Part shown: piece after piece, positions 16,166 through 25,069 of the stretch | Numbering within the stretch: the stretch's first letter is position 1 | Layout: the number at the start of each line of letters is the position of its first letter | Source of the DNA: CAYSLC01 sp964431545 | GTDB taxonomy: Bacteria; Desulfobacterota; Desulfobacteria; Desulfobacterales; JAABSP01 | DNA: 43,968 nucleotides | Assembly (NCBI GenBank): GCA_964431545.1 | Contig: CAYSLC010000014.1 | Coordinates: forward strand, 1 to 43,968 | Direction: 5' to 3' | Program-made: the position numbers and the translations under genes | The notes under the pieces: model-generated | Databases searched by the model: none | The model's input: the letters and a program-made list of their open reading frames with translations, nothing else | Told to the model about the DNA's origin: nothing

Positions 16166-18160
16166 ATGGAGCCTGGCAACATTGTTGAATATATCGATCG
16201 ACAGCGGATCATCTGCGCGGTGGCGACGGAGGTGAAAACCCAGCGTCTTCGACTGTTGACGGAAAACAACCGGGAGGTGAAGCTCTCCGCGAACCGGGTG
16301 CTCTACCGGCCCGTCTCCTCCATCGACCCTTCCCTGGGGCGGGATTCGATGGTGGAGCGGCTGAAGGAGGCCGCCGCCGTCCGGAGGGAACTCATGGCAC
16401 AGGTCGATGTCGAGGAGCTGTGGGAGGTCCTCCATCCGGAGCAGGAGTGGATCGATCTGGAGACCATGACCGAATTGGCCTTCACCGGCGAGCTGACCGG
16501 CCACCACCGGTCGGCCGTGGTCCGGGCCTTCTTCCACGATCGGACCTACTTCAAGTTCGACAACGACAAGTACTTTCCCTACACCCTCGAGCAGGTGGAG
16601 AAGATCCGGCTTCAACAGGCCGAGGCGGAACGGATCCAGAAGCTCATCCAGGCCGGCGGCGACTGGATCAAGGCCGCGGCCCGGGGGAAGACCGAGCCTC
16701 CGCCCGAAGAGCATGAGGTTCGGGACCGGTACGTGGAGATCCTCAAATCGCTTTTTCTCTTCGAGAAGGAGAGTTCCCACTACGAGGTGGGGAAGGGCAT
16801 GCTGGAGCGGGCCGGAATCGAGATGGGGGAGCCTCTCTTCGAGCTTCTGGTCGACCTCGGGGTCTGGGATCCCGACGAGAACATCGATCTCCATCGCCTG
16901 GAAGTACCGACGCGCTTTCCCGACGGGGTTCTGGACGCCACCGCTTCCCTGGTGGCGGGGCCGTCCGGTTGGTCCAGGGAGGATTCCCGCCGCGACCTGA
17001 CCCACCTCGACCTGGTCACCATCGACGGCCAGGCCACCCTCGACTTCGATGACGCCATCAGCATCGAGCCCCTGGAAGATCACCTCATGCTGGGGGTCCA
17101 CATCGCCGACGTGGGCCATTTTATCCGACGGGACGAAGGGATCGACCGGGAGGCCATCTCCCGGGCCAGTTCCATCTACATGCCCGACCAGAAGATCCCC
17201 ATGCTCCCTCCAAACCTGGCCGAGGGGCTGTGCAGCCTCAAGGCCGGAGAGCAGCGGCCGGCCATCAGTGTTCTCATCCGGCTGAGCAAAGGGGGCGAGA
17301 TCCTCGACTTCGAGGTGGTCCCCAGTGTGATCCAGGTCAAGCACCAGCTCACCTACTACGATGTCAACCTGGTGGCCGAGGAGAATCGGAAGATCCTCCT
17401 GCTCCACGAGATCGCAAAGCGGTTCAGGCAGATGCGGCTTTCCGAGGGGGCGGTGCAGATCACCCTGCCGGAGATCAACATCTGGATCAACGGCGACGGG
17501 GAGCTGATGGTCAGCAGAACCAACCGGGAGAGCCCCGGCCGGATGCTCGTGGCCGAGGTCATGATCATGGCCAACTGGCTGATGGCCAAGTTTTTGTCGG
17601 AAAAGGGGATTCCGGCGATCTTCCGGTCTCAGCCCAATCCCCGGGAGCGCCTCTACAGCGAGAACGGGGGAAGCCTGTTCCAGAACTGGATGCAGCGGAA
17701 GCTTCTAAGCCGGTTCGTTCTGGGACACGGACCGGAGCGGCACGCGGGCCTCGGCCTCAATGCTTACGTTACCGCCACTTCTCCGATCCGAAAGTACTTC
17801 GATCTGGTCACCCAGCGCCAGATCCGTTCCGCCTTCGGGCTGGAGACCCCCTATACCGCCGATGAGATCGACCAGGCCATCATCTCCCTGGAGCAGCCCA
17901 TGAGCACGGTGATGCAGATGCAGAACCGACGGAAGCGGTACTGGCTGCTCAAGTACCTGGAGGGGAAGGTGGGGGAGCGGGAGCAGGCCATCGTGCTCCA
18001 GCGGCGCAAGGGCCATTATCTGGTGCTGATCCCCGAGTACCTCATCGAGTGCGCGCTCCCCGCCGGCGGCGGCCATGATCTGAAGCCGGAGGATGTGATC
18101 CGGGTGACCATCCAGCATGTGGACGCCAGAAAAGATGTCTTCTCCGTCTTCCTGAGCTAG
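16166..18160 (+). CDS. RNase II/R family 3'-5' exoribonuclease (RNB domain)
   Basis: A 664-residue RNA-degrading enzyme. The central RNB domain carries the metal-binding acidic cluster TIDGQATLDFDDA (about residues 285-297), followed by HIADVGHFI, and the conserved SIYMPDQKIPMLP and LCSLKAGEQRPA segments. A short S1-like region ends the protein. The N-terminus is a small beta-rich segment (GNIVEYIDRQRIICA) rather than two full cold-shock domains, so it is shorter than E. coli RNase R (about 810) and close to RNase II size. ATG 16166 has GGAG three bases upstream; GTG 16157 would add three residues. It converges on dnaE, leaving only 18 bases between stops. Confidence 0.88.
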   Translation: MEPGNIVEYIDRQRIICAVATEVKTQRLRLLTENNREVKLSANRVLYRPVSSIDPSLGRDSMVERLKEAAAVRRELMAQVDVEELWEVLHPEQEWIDLETMTELAFTGELTGHHRSAVVRAFFHDRTYFKFDNDKYFPYTLEQVEKIRLQQAEAERIQKLIQAGGDWIKAAARGKTEPPPEEHEVRDRYVEILKSLFLFEKESSHYEVGKGMLERAGIEMGEPLFELLVDLGVWDPDENIDLHRLEVPTRFPDGVLDATASLVAGPSGWSREDSRRDLTHLDLVTIDGQATLDFDDAISIEPLEDHLMLGVHIADVGHFIRRDEGIDREAISRASSIYMPDQKIPMLPPNLAEGLCSLKAGEQRPAISVLIRLSKGGEILDFEVVPSVIQVKHQLTYYDVNLVAEENRKILLLHEIAKRFRQMRLSEGAVQITLPEINIWINGDGELMVSRTNRESPGRMLVAEVMIMANWLMAKFLSEKGIPAIFRSQPNPRERLYSENGGSLFQNWMQRKLLSRFVLGHGPERHAGLGLNAYVTATSPIRKYFDLVTQRQIRSAFGLETPYTADEIDQAIISLEQPMSTVMQMQNRRKRYWLLKYLEGKVGEREQAIVLQRRKGHYLVLIPEYLIECALPAGGGHDLKPEDVIRVTIQHVDARKDVFSVFLS

Positions 18161-18178
18161 GGGAACGTCTTTGCCGGG

Positions 18179-21100
18179 TCAGGGCCGCGCGGCCCGGGTG
18201 CCGTTTCCATACCGGCCCCTGCCGTTTTTCTCCGCCGTTTCCGGCTTCGCTTCCGTCTCCACCGCATCATAGCCGAAGAGGCGGTTGACCTCCTCGATGA
18301 GGGGCGGGCCGACTTTGAGCCGGAAGGATTCCGACAGGGCGATGCGGGTTCTGGAGACCCCCGGCTCGACCACCTGGATGAAGGCCGGACACGGACCGGG
18401 ATACTTCTTGAAGATCTTCGGTAGTTTTTGCAGGGATTCCAGATCGGTGCGGGTTACATCCAGCTGGATGAGGATGGTGCCGCTCCACAGCTCCTCGGCC
18501 TTTTCCAGGGGGACCACCTGGTCGGCCAGCACCTTGACGTTGTTTTCGTCCCGCTGGAGCTGCCCCTTGATGAAGACCGGCTGGTCCTCCACCAGGAGGC
18601 CGGCGGCGGCCTCGTAGACCGAGGAAAAGACCGTGACCTCCACCGTGCCGCGCATGTCCTCCACGTTGACGAAGGCCATGGGATCCCCCCGTTTGGTCCG
18701 GATGGTCTTGACGCCGGTGACCACACCGCCGATCCGGACCACCTCGCCGTCGTTCTTCTCTTTCAAGTTCAGGGTGTCGGCGTCGGTGAACCGGCCGAGC
18801 AGGGTCTCGTATTTGCTCAGCGGGTGGCCGGTGATGTAGAAGCCGAGGGCCTCCTTCTCCAGGGTCAAGCGTTCATGTTCCTCCCACTCCGCCATCTCCG
18901 GAAGGGAGGGCGGATTGAGCGGCGCGGGGGTCTCCTCCATGTCGAAGAGCCCCATCTGGGGATCGTCCCGCTCCTTCTGGGCCCGCTGGCCGAAATCGAA
19001 GGCGTCGTCCAGGGCCGCCATCATCCGGGACCGCCGGGCCTCCGTGGAGTCGAAGGCGCCGCACTTGATGAGACCCTCCACCACCCGTTTGTTGACTTTT
19101 CTGAGATCCACCCGCTTGCAAAAGTCGAACAGGGACGTGAACGGGGCTTCCCCCCGGGCCTCGACGATGGCGTCAATGGCCCCTTCGCCCACGTTTTTGA
19201 CCGCCAGGAGGCCGAATCGAATGTTCTCTTCCACCACCGTGAAGGTCTTCTGACTTTCGTTGATGTCCGGCGGGAGCACCGGGATCCCGTGGCCCCGGCA
19301 CTCGGCGATGAATTTGACCACCCCGTCGATGGTGTGCATCTCGCTGGTGAGCAGGGAGGCCATGAACTCCACCGGGAAGTGGGCCTTGAGGTAGGCGGTC
19401 TGAAAGGCGATCAGGGCATAGGCGGCGCTGTGGGATTTGTTGAAGCCGTAGCCGCCGAATTTCTCCATCAGATCGAAGATCTGGGTGGCCTTGTCCTGGG
19501 ACACGCCGTTGTCCACCGACCCTTTGATGAACCGCTCCCGGTGCTCCACCATCATGGCGGCGATCTTTTTGCCCATGGCCTTGCGGAGACCGTCGGCCTC
19601 GGCCATGGAGTAGTTGGCGAGCCGGCTGGCGATCTTCATCACTTGTTCCTGGTAGACGATCACTCCGTAGGTGGCCTGGAGGATCGCCTCAAGCTCCGGG
19701 ACCAAATAGGTCACCGGCCGTCGGCCGTGCTTCCGCTCCACGAAGTCGTCCACCATGCCGCTGTCCAGGGGACCGGGCCGGTAGAGGGCCACCAGCGCGA
19801 TCACGTCGTCGAAACAGGCGGGCCGGAGGCGGACCAGAAGATCCTTCATCCCGGAGCTTTCCAATTGGAAGACGCCGGTGGTATCGCCCGCCGAAAGGAG
19901 ACGGTAGGTCTCGGGGTCGTCCATGTCGAGGTTCGACAGGTCCGGCGGGGTCTTCCCCTGCTCGGCCAGCAGGCGGAGGGTGTTGTCGATCACCGTGAGG
20001 TTCCGGAGACCCAGGAAGTCGAACTTGACCAGCCCGATCTGCTCCACTCGTTTCATGTCGAGCTGGGTCACCACCTCCCCCTTCTTCCCCCGGTACAAGG
20101 GCAGGTAGTCCACCAGGGGCCGGTCGCCGATCACGACCCCGGCGGCATGGGTGGAGGCGTGGCGGGGCAGCCCCTCCAGGACCCGGCAGATGTCGAAGAG
20201 TTCCCCCACGTCCGGCCGGTCCTTGACCATGTCCCGGAGCTTGGGCTCCTGCTTGAGGGCGTCCTCCAGGCGGATGTTGAGGACATCGGGGACCATCTTG
20301 GCGATGGCGTCCACCTCCCGCAGGGGGATGTCCAAGGCCCGGCCCACGTCCCGGATCACCGCACGGGTCTTGAGCTTTCCAAAGGTGATGATCTGGGCCA
20401 CGTACTCCCATCCCCCGTAGCGGTCCACCACGTACTTGAAGACCCGCTCCCGGCCGTTGATGCAGAAGTCGACGTCGATGTCCGGCATGCTGATCCGGGC
20501 GGGATTGAGAAACCGCTCGAAGATCAGCCCGAATTCGATTGGATCGAGATCGGTGATCCCCAGGGAGTAGGCCACCAGGCTGCCGGCGGCGGAGCCACGG
20601 CCGGGGCCCACCGGGACGCCGTTCTCCTTGGCGTACCGGATGAAGTCGGCCACGATGAGAAAGTAGCCGGAAAACCCCATCTTTTGAATGACCGACAGCT
20701 CATAGTCGAGGCGCTCCTCGTAGACCTTCCGGTCCGTCTCGGGCCGGCGCCGGGCCACCCGGTCCATGACCCCGGTGAACCCTTTGCGGACCTCCGCTTC
20801 GAAGAGTTCGTCCACGGAGGCCTCCGCATCGGGGTCGAATTTGGGGAAGTGGTAGGTTTTGAAGTCAAATTCGACGTGGCAGCGCTTGGCAATGGCGACC
20901 GTGTTTTCCAGGGCGCCGGGGAAATCCTTGAAGTCCGCGACCATCCGGTCGGGGGGTTTGAAGTAGAGCTGGTCGGTGCCGAACCGGAACCGGTCCTGGT
21001 CCTGGAGGGTCTTTCCCGTCTGAATGCAGAGCAGCACATCGTGGGCCCGCACGTCCGCGGCGTCGAGGTAGTGGCAGTCGTTGGTGGCCACCAGGGGGAT

Positions 21101-21706
21101 GGAGAGCCGATCGCTCATGTCCAGCAAGGCCTCGTTCACCTTCTCCTGGGCCTCCAGCCCGTTGTTCTGGACCTCCAAAAAGAAGCTCTTTTCGCCGAAG
21201 AGCCGCTGGTGGAAGCGGGCCGCCTCGTCGGCGCCCTTCTGGTCTCCCTGCTGGATCAGCCGGGGGATCTCCCCATGGAGGCAGGCGGACAGGGCGACCA
21301 GCCCCCGGCCGTGTTCGGCCAGGACCGTCTTGTCGATGCGGGGTTTGTAATAGAATCCATCCAGTTGCGCGATGGTGGCCAGTCTGCAAAGGTTCTGGTA
21401 CCCTTCCTGGGTCTCCGCCAACAGGAGGATGTGGGAGAGGTTCTTGCCGTCCTCCGGGGTCTTGTCGCTCAACCGACGGGGAGCGATGTAGCACTCGCAC
21501 CCGATGATCGGGTTGAGGCCCGCCTTGGTCGCCTTCTCATAGAACTCCACCACGCCGAACATGGTGCCGTGATCGGTGATGGAGACGGCGGGCATGCCGA
21601 ACTCCCTGGCCCGTTCCAGGAGCGGATCGATACGGATGGCCCCGTCCAGCAGACTGTATTGGGTGTGGACGTGGAGATGGACGAATTCGGTCGGTTGTTC
21701 ATGCAT
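18179..21706 (-). CDS. dnaE: DNA polymerase III alpha subunit
   Basis: The 1175-residue replicative polymerase. The PHP domain opens with HLHVHTQYSLLDGA (about 10-23). The palm contains PDIDVDFC, with the catalytic Asp pair, and further on KFDFLGLRNL with the third acidic residue. Fingers and thumb sequences such as YQEQVMKIA and GGYGFNKSHSAAYA are intact. A helix-hairpin-helix region and an OB fold (GGVVTGVKTIRTKRG) follow near the C-terminus. Length matches DnaE1-type enzymes. It replicates the chromosome as part of the holoenzyme. The start ATG 21706 has GAGAG a few bases upstream. The gene upstream on the same strand is a PIN toxin, 93 bases away. Confidence 0.97.
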   Translation of the reverse strand: MHEQPTEFVHLHVHTQYSLLDGAIRIDPLLERAREFGMPAVSITDHGTMFGVVEFYEKATKAGLNPIIGCECYIAPRRLSDKTPEDGKNLSHILLLAETQEGYQNLCRLATIAQLDGFYYKPRIDKTVLAEHGRGLVALSACLHGEIPRLIQQGDQKGADEAARFHQRLFGEKSFFLEVQNNGLEAQEKVNEALLDMSDRLSIPLVATNDCHYLDAADVRAHDVLLCIQTGKTLQDQDRFRFGTDQLYFKPPDRMVADFKDFPGALENTVAIAKRCHVEFDFKTYHFPKFDPDAEASVDELFEAEVRKGFTGVMDRVARRRPETDRKVYEERLDYELSVIQKMGFSGYFLIVADFIRYAKENGVPVGPGRGSAAGSLVAYSLGITDLDPIEFGLIFERFLNPARISMPDIDVDFCINGRERVFKYVVDRYGGWEYVAQIITFGKLKTRAVIRDVGRALDIPLREVDAIAKMVPDVLNIRLEDALKQEPKLRDMVKDRPDVGELFDICRVLEGLPRHASTHAAGVVIGDRPLVDYLPLYRGKKGEVVTQLDMKRVEQIGLVKFDFLGLRNLTVIDNTLRLLAEQGKTPPDLSNLDMDDPETYRLLSAGDTTGVFQLESSGMKDLLVRLRPACFDDVIALVALYRPGPLDSGMVDDFVERKHGRRPVTYLVPELEAILQATYGVIVYQEQVMKIASRLANYSMAEADGLRKAMGKKIAAMMVEHRERFIKGSVDNGVSQDKATQIFDLMEKFGGYGFNKSHSAAYALIAFQTAYLKAHFPVEFMASLLTSEMHTIDGVVKFIAECRGHGIPVLPPDINESQKTFTVVEENIRFGLLAVKNVGEGAIDAIVEARGEAPFTSLFDFCKRVDLRKVNKRVVEGLIKCGAFDSTEARRSRMMAALDDAFDFGQRAQKERDDPQMGLFDMEETPAPLNPPSLPEMAEWEEHERLTLEKEALGFYITGHPLSKYETLLGRFTDADTLNLKEKNDGEVVRIGGVVTGVKTIRTKRGDPMAFVNVEDMRGTVEVTVFSSVYEAAAGLLVEDQPVFIKGQLQRDENNVKVLADQVVPLEKAEELWSGTILIQLDVTRTDLESLQKLPKIFKKYPGPCPAFIQVVEPGVSRTRIALSESFRLKVGPPLIEEVNRLFGYDAVETEAKPETAEKNGRGRYGNGTRAARP

Positions 21707-21799
21707 GGGATTCTCTCGATCGGCTTAGGAGGAATCGGTTTCGGTGTAAACGGTTTTGAATCGGTCCGATCCCTCTTTTGTTTTTTCCAGGCGGTGGTT

Positions 21800-22222
21800 T
21801 CAAATCCCCATGGGGTTGGGAATCCTCCTGAAACCGGCCTGCTCGAAGTGTCTATCGAATGTAAGCGCGCACTTTACTTCAAATGTTTCCATGACGACAA
21901 ATGAAATACAGTCAGTAAGAGAGTAAGATTTGTCCTCATGAGATCCGAAATAATCCCAACCTTTGAGAAACAGCGGCCGATCGACATGGATGAAATGAAC
22001 GGAAGGGCTGTTCAGAAGGCAATTTCCGATTTCAACCGCTTTTTTATGTCTGTTTCGGCTGTTGAAAAATGTCGCCACTTCGTTGACGATATACTCCGTC
22101 GTGAAGAAAGATGGAGAAAGCGCGAGCATGCTTCGCCAGCTGTCCTGTGCAGCCTTATGATGCTGGTCGTCACGGGTTTCGAGCGCGATGAGAAAACCGG
22201 TATCGATGAAAACCCGTTCCAC
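21800..22222 (-). CDS. PIN-domain ribonuclease toxin (VapC-like)
   Basis: A 140-residue PIN protein, expected to cut RNA. The four acidic residues are in place: D7 (FIDTGF), E48 (IVNEVA), D104 (SLTDCISF) and D123 (LTFDRHF). It starts with GTG at 22222, six bases after the antitoxin stop and without its own clear ribosome site, so translation probably depends on the antitoxin gene. The region 21.8-22.6 kb is visibly AT-richer than dnaE and guaB on either side, which suggests later acquisition. The family role (growth control or element maintenance) is known; the RNA target here is not. Confidence 0.87.
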   Translation of the reverse strand: MERVFIDTGFLIALETRDDQHHKAAQDSWRSMLALSPSFFTTEYIVNEVATFFNSRNRHKKAVEIGNCLLNSPSVHFIHVDRPLFLKGWDYFGSHEDKSYSLTDCISFVVMETFEVKCALTFDRHFEQAGFRRIPNPMGI

Positions 22223-22228
22223 GAATGA

Positions 22229-22447
22229 TCAGTCGTAGATATATTGGTCATGCGCTTCCGAGCCATCCGGGATTCCGCAGGAAGTCGGCTCTGTACCCAA
22301 TTGAAGGATCGGGTCGGCTTTCCCGACGGGGCGAATGGTGATAATATCCTGTTTCCTGATGATTTCCACCTTGTCGACCCCCATGAACCACTCTTTGGGA
22401 ATCAACAGGCCTTGTTCACTTACTTCCGATATGAGGTTTTTTTCCAT
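22229..22447 (-). CDS. small antitoxin-like protein partnered with the PIN toxin
   Basis: A 72-residue protein just upstream of the PIN toxin in the same operon. The N-terminal half (EVSEQGLLIPKEWFMGVDKVEIIRKQD) has the strand-turn pattern of AbrB/SpoVT-type swapped-hairpin DNA-binding domains. The hydrophilic tail ending in DGSEAHDQYIYD would wrap the toxin. The assignment rests on size, order and this weak domain resemblance. GGAGA precedes ATG 22447. Such antitoxins bind their own promoter, which would lie in the AT-rich stretch at 22448-22530. Confidence 0.72.
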   Translation of the reverse strand: MEKNLISEVSEQGLLIPKEWFMGVDKVEIIRKQDIITIRPVGKADPILQLGTEPTSCGIPDGSEAHDQYIYD

Positions 22448-22614
22448 TCTCCGTGTCCAATCCCGTATTCTTTATTGCTTTATGATTTTTTTATAATTCA
22501 AGGGTTTGTTCGATGGATTATCGCTTTGCCGAATCTAAATTCACGGCTTTTGAGATCCAGACCCTTCTACATCCTCATATCTTGCCACAGTGGAGAGGGA
22601 AAGAAAACGATGGA

Positions 22615-24078
22615 TCAATCGAGCCGATAGTTCGGCGCCTCCTTGGTGATGATGACGTCGTGGACGTGGCTTTCGCGCATGCCGGCGGCGCTGATTTTGA
22701 TGAACCGGGCTTTCTGGCGGAGTTCCTCGATGGTGCGGCAGCCCACGTACCCCATGCCGGCCTTCAGGCCGCCCACGAGCTGATAGATGTTCTCACTGAT
22801 GGGACCCCGGTAGGGCACCCGTCCCACGATCCCCTCGGGCACCATCTTGTCATCGGCCTCGTCCTCCCCCTGGTAGTAGCGGTCCTTGCTCCCCTGCTTC
22901 ATGGCCTCCATTGACCCCATTCCCCGGTAGACCTTGTAGCTGCGTCCCTGGAAGAAGATGGTCTCGCCGGGGCTCTCCTCGGCGCCGGCCAGGAGTCCGC
23001 CGATCATCACCACGTGGGCGCCCGCCGCCAGGGCCTTGGTGAGGTCCCCGGAGAACTTGATGCCGCCGTCGGCGATCAGGGGGACCGTCGTCTCGTCCGA
23101 GATGGCCTTGCAGTTCATGATGGCCGTCACCTGGGGAACCCCGACGCCGGCAACGATGCGGGTGGTGCAGATGGACCCCGGGCCGATCCCGATCTTCACG
23201 CCGTCCACCCCGGCGTCGATGAGGTCTTTGGCGCCCTGTGCGGTGGCCACGTTGCCCGCGATCAGCTCCAGATCCTTATGGTCGCTCTTGAGGGCCTTCA
23301 CCGTGGAAATCACGTTCCTGGAGTGGCCGTGGGAGGTGTCGATGAGGAGGCAGTCGGCGCCCGCCCGGAGCAGGGCCTCGGCCCGCTCCGACACATCGGG
23401 ACCCACGCCCACCGCGGCCCCCACCCGGAGGCGTCCCCGGTCGTCCTTGCAGGCGTTGGGGTATTTTTTGATCTTCTCGATGTCCTTGATGGTGATCATC
23501 CCCGTGAGGCGTCCCTGCCCGTCCACCACCAGAAGCTTTTCGATCTTGTGCTCGTGGAGAAGCTTCTTCGACTCCGTCAGGGCGATTCCCTCGGAGACCG
23601 TCACCAGGTTCCGGCCGGTCATCACCTGGGAGACCCTCTTCTCCATGTCCGTCTCGAAACGCAGGTCCCGGTTGGTGACGATGCCCACCAGCCGATCGCC
23701 GTCCACCACCGGTAACCCGGAGATCCGGTACTTCTCCATCAGCTTCAGGACTTCCTCGATGCGTTGCTCCGGGTGGATGGTCACCGGGTCGATGATCATC
23801 CCGCTCTCCGACTTCTTCACCTGATCCACCTCCATCACCTGGGCCTCCACGGACATGTTCCGGTGGATGAACCCCATGCCGCCGGTCCGGGCCATGCTGA
23901 TGGCGGCCCGGGCCTCGGTCACGGTGTCCATGGCCGCGCTGACGATGGGGATGTTGAGGGTCAGGTTGCGGGTGAGTCGGGTTCCGGTCATCACTTCCTT
24001 GGGCAGGACGTCGGAATAGTTGGGGACGAGCAGAACGTCGTCGAACGAATAGGCCTCTTCGGGGCTGAGGGGTTCCAT
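22615..24078 (-). CDS. guaB: IMP dehydrogenase
   Basis: The 487-residue enzyme that converts IMP to XMP with NAD+, the committed step of guanine nucleotide synthesis. The N-terminus has SFDDVLLVPN. Two CBS domains lie at about 95-205, and the catalytic loop GPGSICTTR places Cys304. The flap segment ends in YRGMGSMEAM, followed by GVEGxV-like EGIVGRVPYRG. Length matches the family. GGAGGAAG lies eight bases upstream of ATG 24078. guaA is not adjacent; the next gene on the strand is the toxin-antitoxin pair. A promoter candidate lies at 24132-24160. Confidence 0.97.
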   Translation of the reverse strand: MEPLSPEEAYSFDDVLLVPNYSDVLPKEVMTGTRLTRNLTLNIPIVSAAMDTVTEARAAISMARTGGMGFIHRNMSVEAQVMEVDQVKKSESGMIIDPVTIHPEQRIEEVLKLMEKYRISGLPVVDGDRLVGIVTNRDLRFETDMEKRVSQVMTGRNLVTVSEGIALTESKKLLHEHKIEKLLVVDGQGRLTGMITIKDIEKIKKYPNACKDDRGRLRVGAAVGVGPDVSERAEALLRAGADCLLIDTSHGHSRNVISTVKALKSDHKDLELIAGNVATAQGAKDLIDAGVDGVKIGIGPGSICTTRIVAGVGVPQVTAIMNCKAISDETTVPLIADGGIKFSGDLTKALAAGAHVVMIGGLLAGAEESPGETIFFQGRSYKVYRGMGSMEAMKQGSKDRYYQGEDEADDKMVPEGIVGRVPYRGPISENIYQLVGGLKAGMGYVGCRTIEELRQKARFIKISAAGMRESHVHDVIITKEAPNYRLD

Positions 24079-24131
24079 GGGATCTTCCTCCAGGACTGGG
24101 GGGTTGGGTTCAGAAAAAAATATAAACCCAA

Positions 24132-24160
24132 AAAATAGCAGATGTCGGTTTGACGATCAA
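24132..24160 (-). promoter_or_regulatory. candidate guaB promoter with extended -10
   Basis: Read on the minus strand, TTGATC (24160-24155), a 17-base spacer and TATTTT (24137-24132), the latter preceded by TGC, which gives an extended -10. The predicted leader to ATG 24078 is about 45-50 bases. Confidence 0.45.
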
Positions 24161-24283
24161 TCTTTTAATTTCGGTCCTTCCCTTTGGGCATCGGTGAATG
24201 GGCAGGGATGCGGATGGTTGAACCCATTCCCCCCGTACGACGTCGGTCGTCTTGGGGAAGGGGCAAGGGGGCGGCAGTGTTTC

Positions 24284-24313
24284 TTGACACGGGGGAAGCG
24301 GGGAGAGTAAGAT
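24284..24313 (+). promoter_or_regulatory. candidate promoter for the Sua5/YciO-like gene
   Basis: A perfect TTGACA (24284-24289) and TAAGAT (24308-24313) lie 18 bases apart. The predicted leader to ATG 24378 is just under 60 bases. Confidence 0.5.
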
Positions 24314-24377
24314 CGGCCTTTTCTTCTTGTAAAATAAAATCCCCTAGGGACCGAACCGATATCGACGGAAATCAGAT

Positions 24378-24986
24378 ATGCTCTACGCCATCAATCCGGA
24401 AAATCCACAGCAGCGCCGCATCGATCAGGTGGTCGACCTCCTTCGGGAGGGCGGGGTGATCGCCTACCCCACCGACACCTATTATGGAATCGGCTGTGAC
24501 ATTATGAACAAGAAGGCGATTCAGAAGGTATACCAGATCAAGGGAAGGGACAAGAAGAAGCCCTTCAGCTTCATCTGCTCCGACCTGAAGAACATCAGCG
24601 ATTACGCCAAGGTCTCCAACTATGCCTACAAGACCATGCGGCGGCTGCTGCCGGGGCCGTATACCTTCGTTCTGGAAGGGTCGAAGATGGTACCCAAGAT
24701 GATGTTGACCAACCGGAAGACGGCCGGCATCCGGGTCCCCGACCACAACATCTGCCTTGCGCTGGTCAGGACGCTGGGTCACCCCATCCTCTCCACCAGC
24801 GCCACCGATCTGGAAGGGGAGGTCTTTTTCGATCCCTCCTTGATTCACGACCATTTCGGCAACCGATTGGATGCGGTCATCGACGGAGGGCCGGTGCCCG
24901 GCCGGCCCTCCAGCGTGATCTCGCTGGTGAACGACGAGCCGGAGATCATTCGGGACGGGCTGGGGGACGTGGAGATCTTCGAGTAG
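24378..24986 (+). CDS. Sua5/YciO/YrdC family protein, probable threonylcarbamoyl-AMP synthase
   Basis: A 202-residue single-domain protein. In proven members the enzyme makes threonylcarbamoyl-AMP for the t6A modification of ANN-decoding tRNAs. Family motifs seen are GGVIAYPTDTYYGIGCD (about 26-42), the lysine-rich KGRDKKKPFSFI (55-66), LLPGPYTFVL (90-99) and RVPDHNICLAL (115-125). The sequence is nearer the YciO branch than the TsaC branch, and YciO proteins are not all shown to do this reaction, so the symbol is left open. The ribosome site is weak. The gene is monocistronic and ends in a hairpin shared with rpsA. Confidence 0.85.
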   Translation: MLYAINPENPQQRRIDQVVDLLREGGVIAYPTDTYYGIGCDIMNKKAIQKVYQIKGRDKKKPFSFICSDLKNISDYAKVSNYAYKTMRRLLPGPYTFVLEGSKMVPKMMLTNRKTAGIRVPDHNICLALVRTLGHPILSTSATDLEGEVFFDPSLIHDHFGNRLDAVIDGGPVPGRPSSVISLVNDEPEIIRDGLGDVEIFE

Positions 24987-24996
24987 CGCCAAAGAA

Positions 24997-25022
24997 AAAG
25001 GGCGGCCTTTCGGCCGCCCTTT
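24997..25022. terminator. bidirectional rho-independent terminator
   Basis: GGGCGGCC (25000-25007) pairs with GGCCGCCC (25012-25019) around a four-base loop, extended by three A-T pairs (24997-24999 with 25020-25022). It lies between convergent genes. On the minus strand the stem is followed by TTTTT, ideal for ending rpsA transcription. On the plus strand only TTT follows. Confidence 0.88.
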
Positions 25023-25069
25023 CCCATGCCATCCCGGATGCCGTCGGGGTACGGCGGCGGCGATCCGGC

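Noticed and set aside
18428..21904. A 1158-codon plus-strand frame opposite dnaE
   Set aside because: It is the antisense shadow of dnaE in GC-rich DNA: rich in H, V, G and D, with no domain. The real gene is on the other strand.
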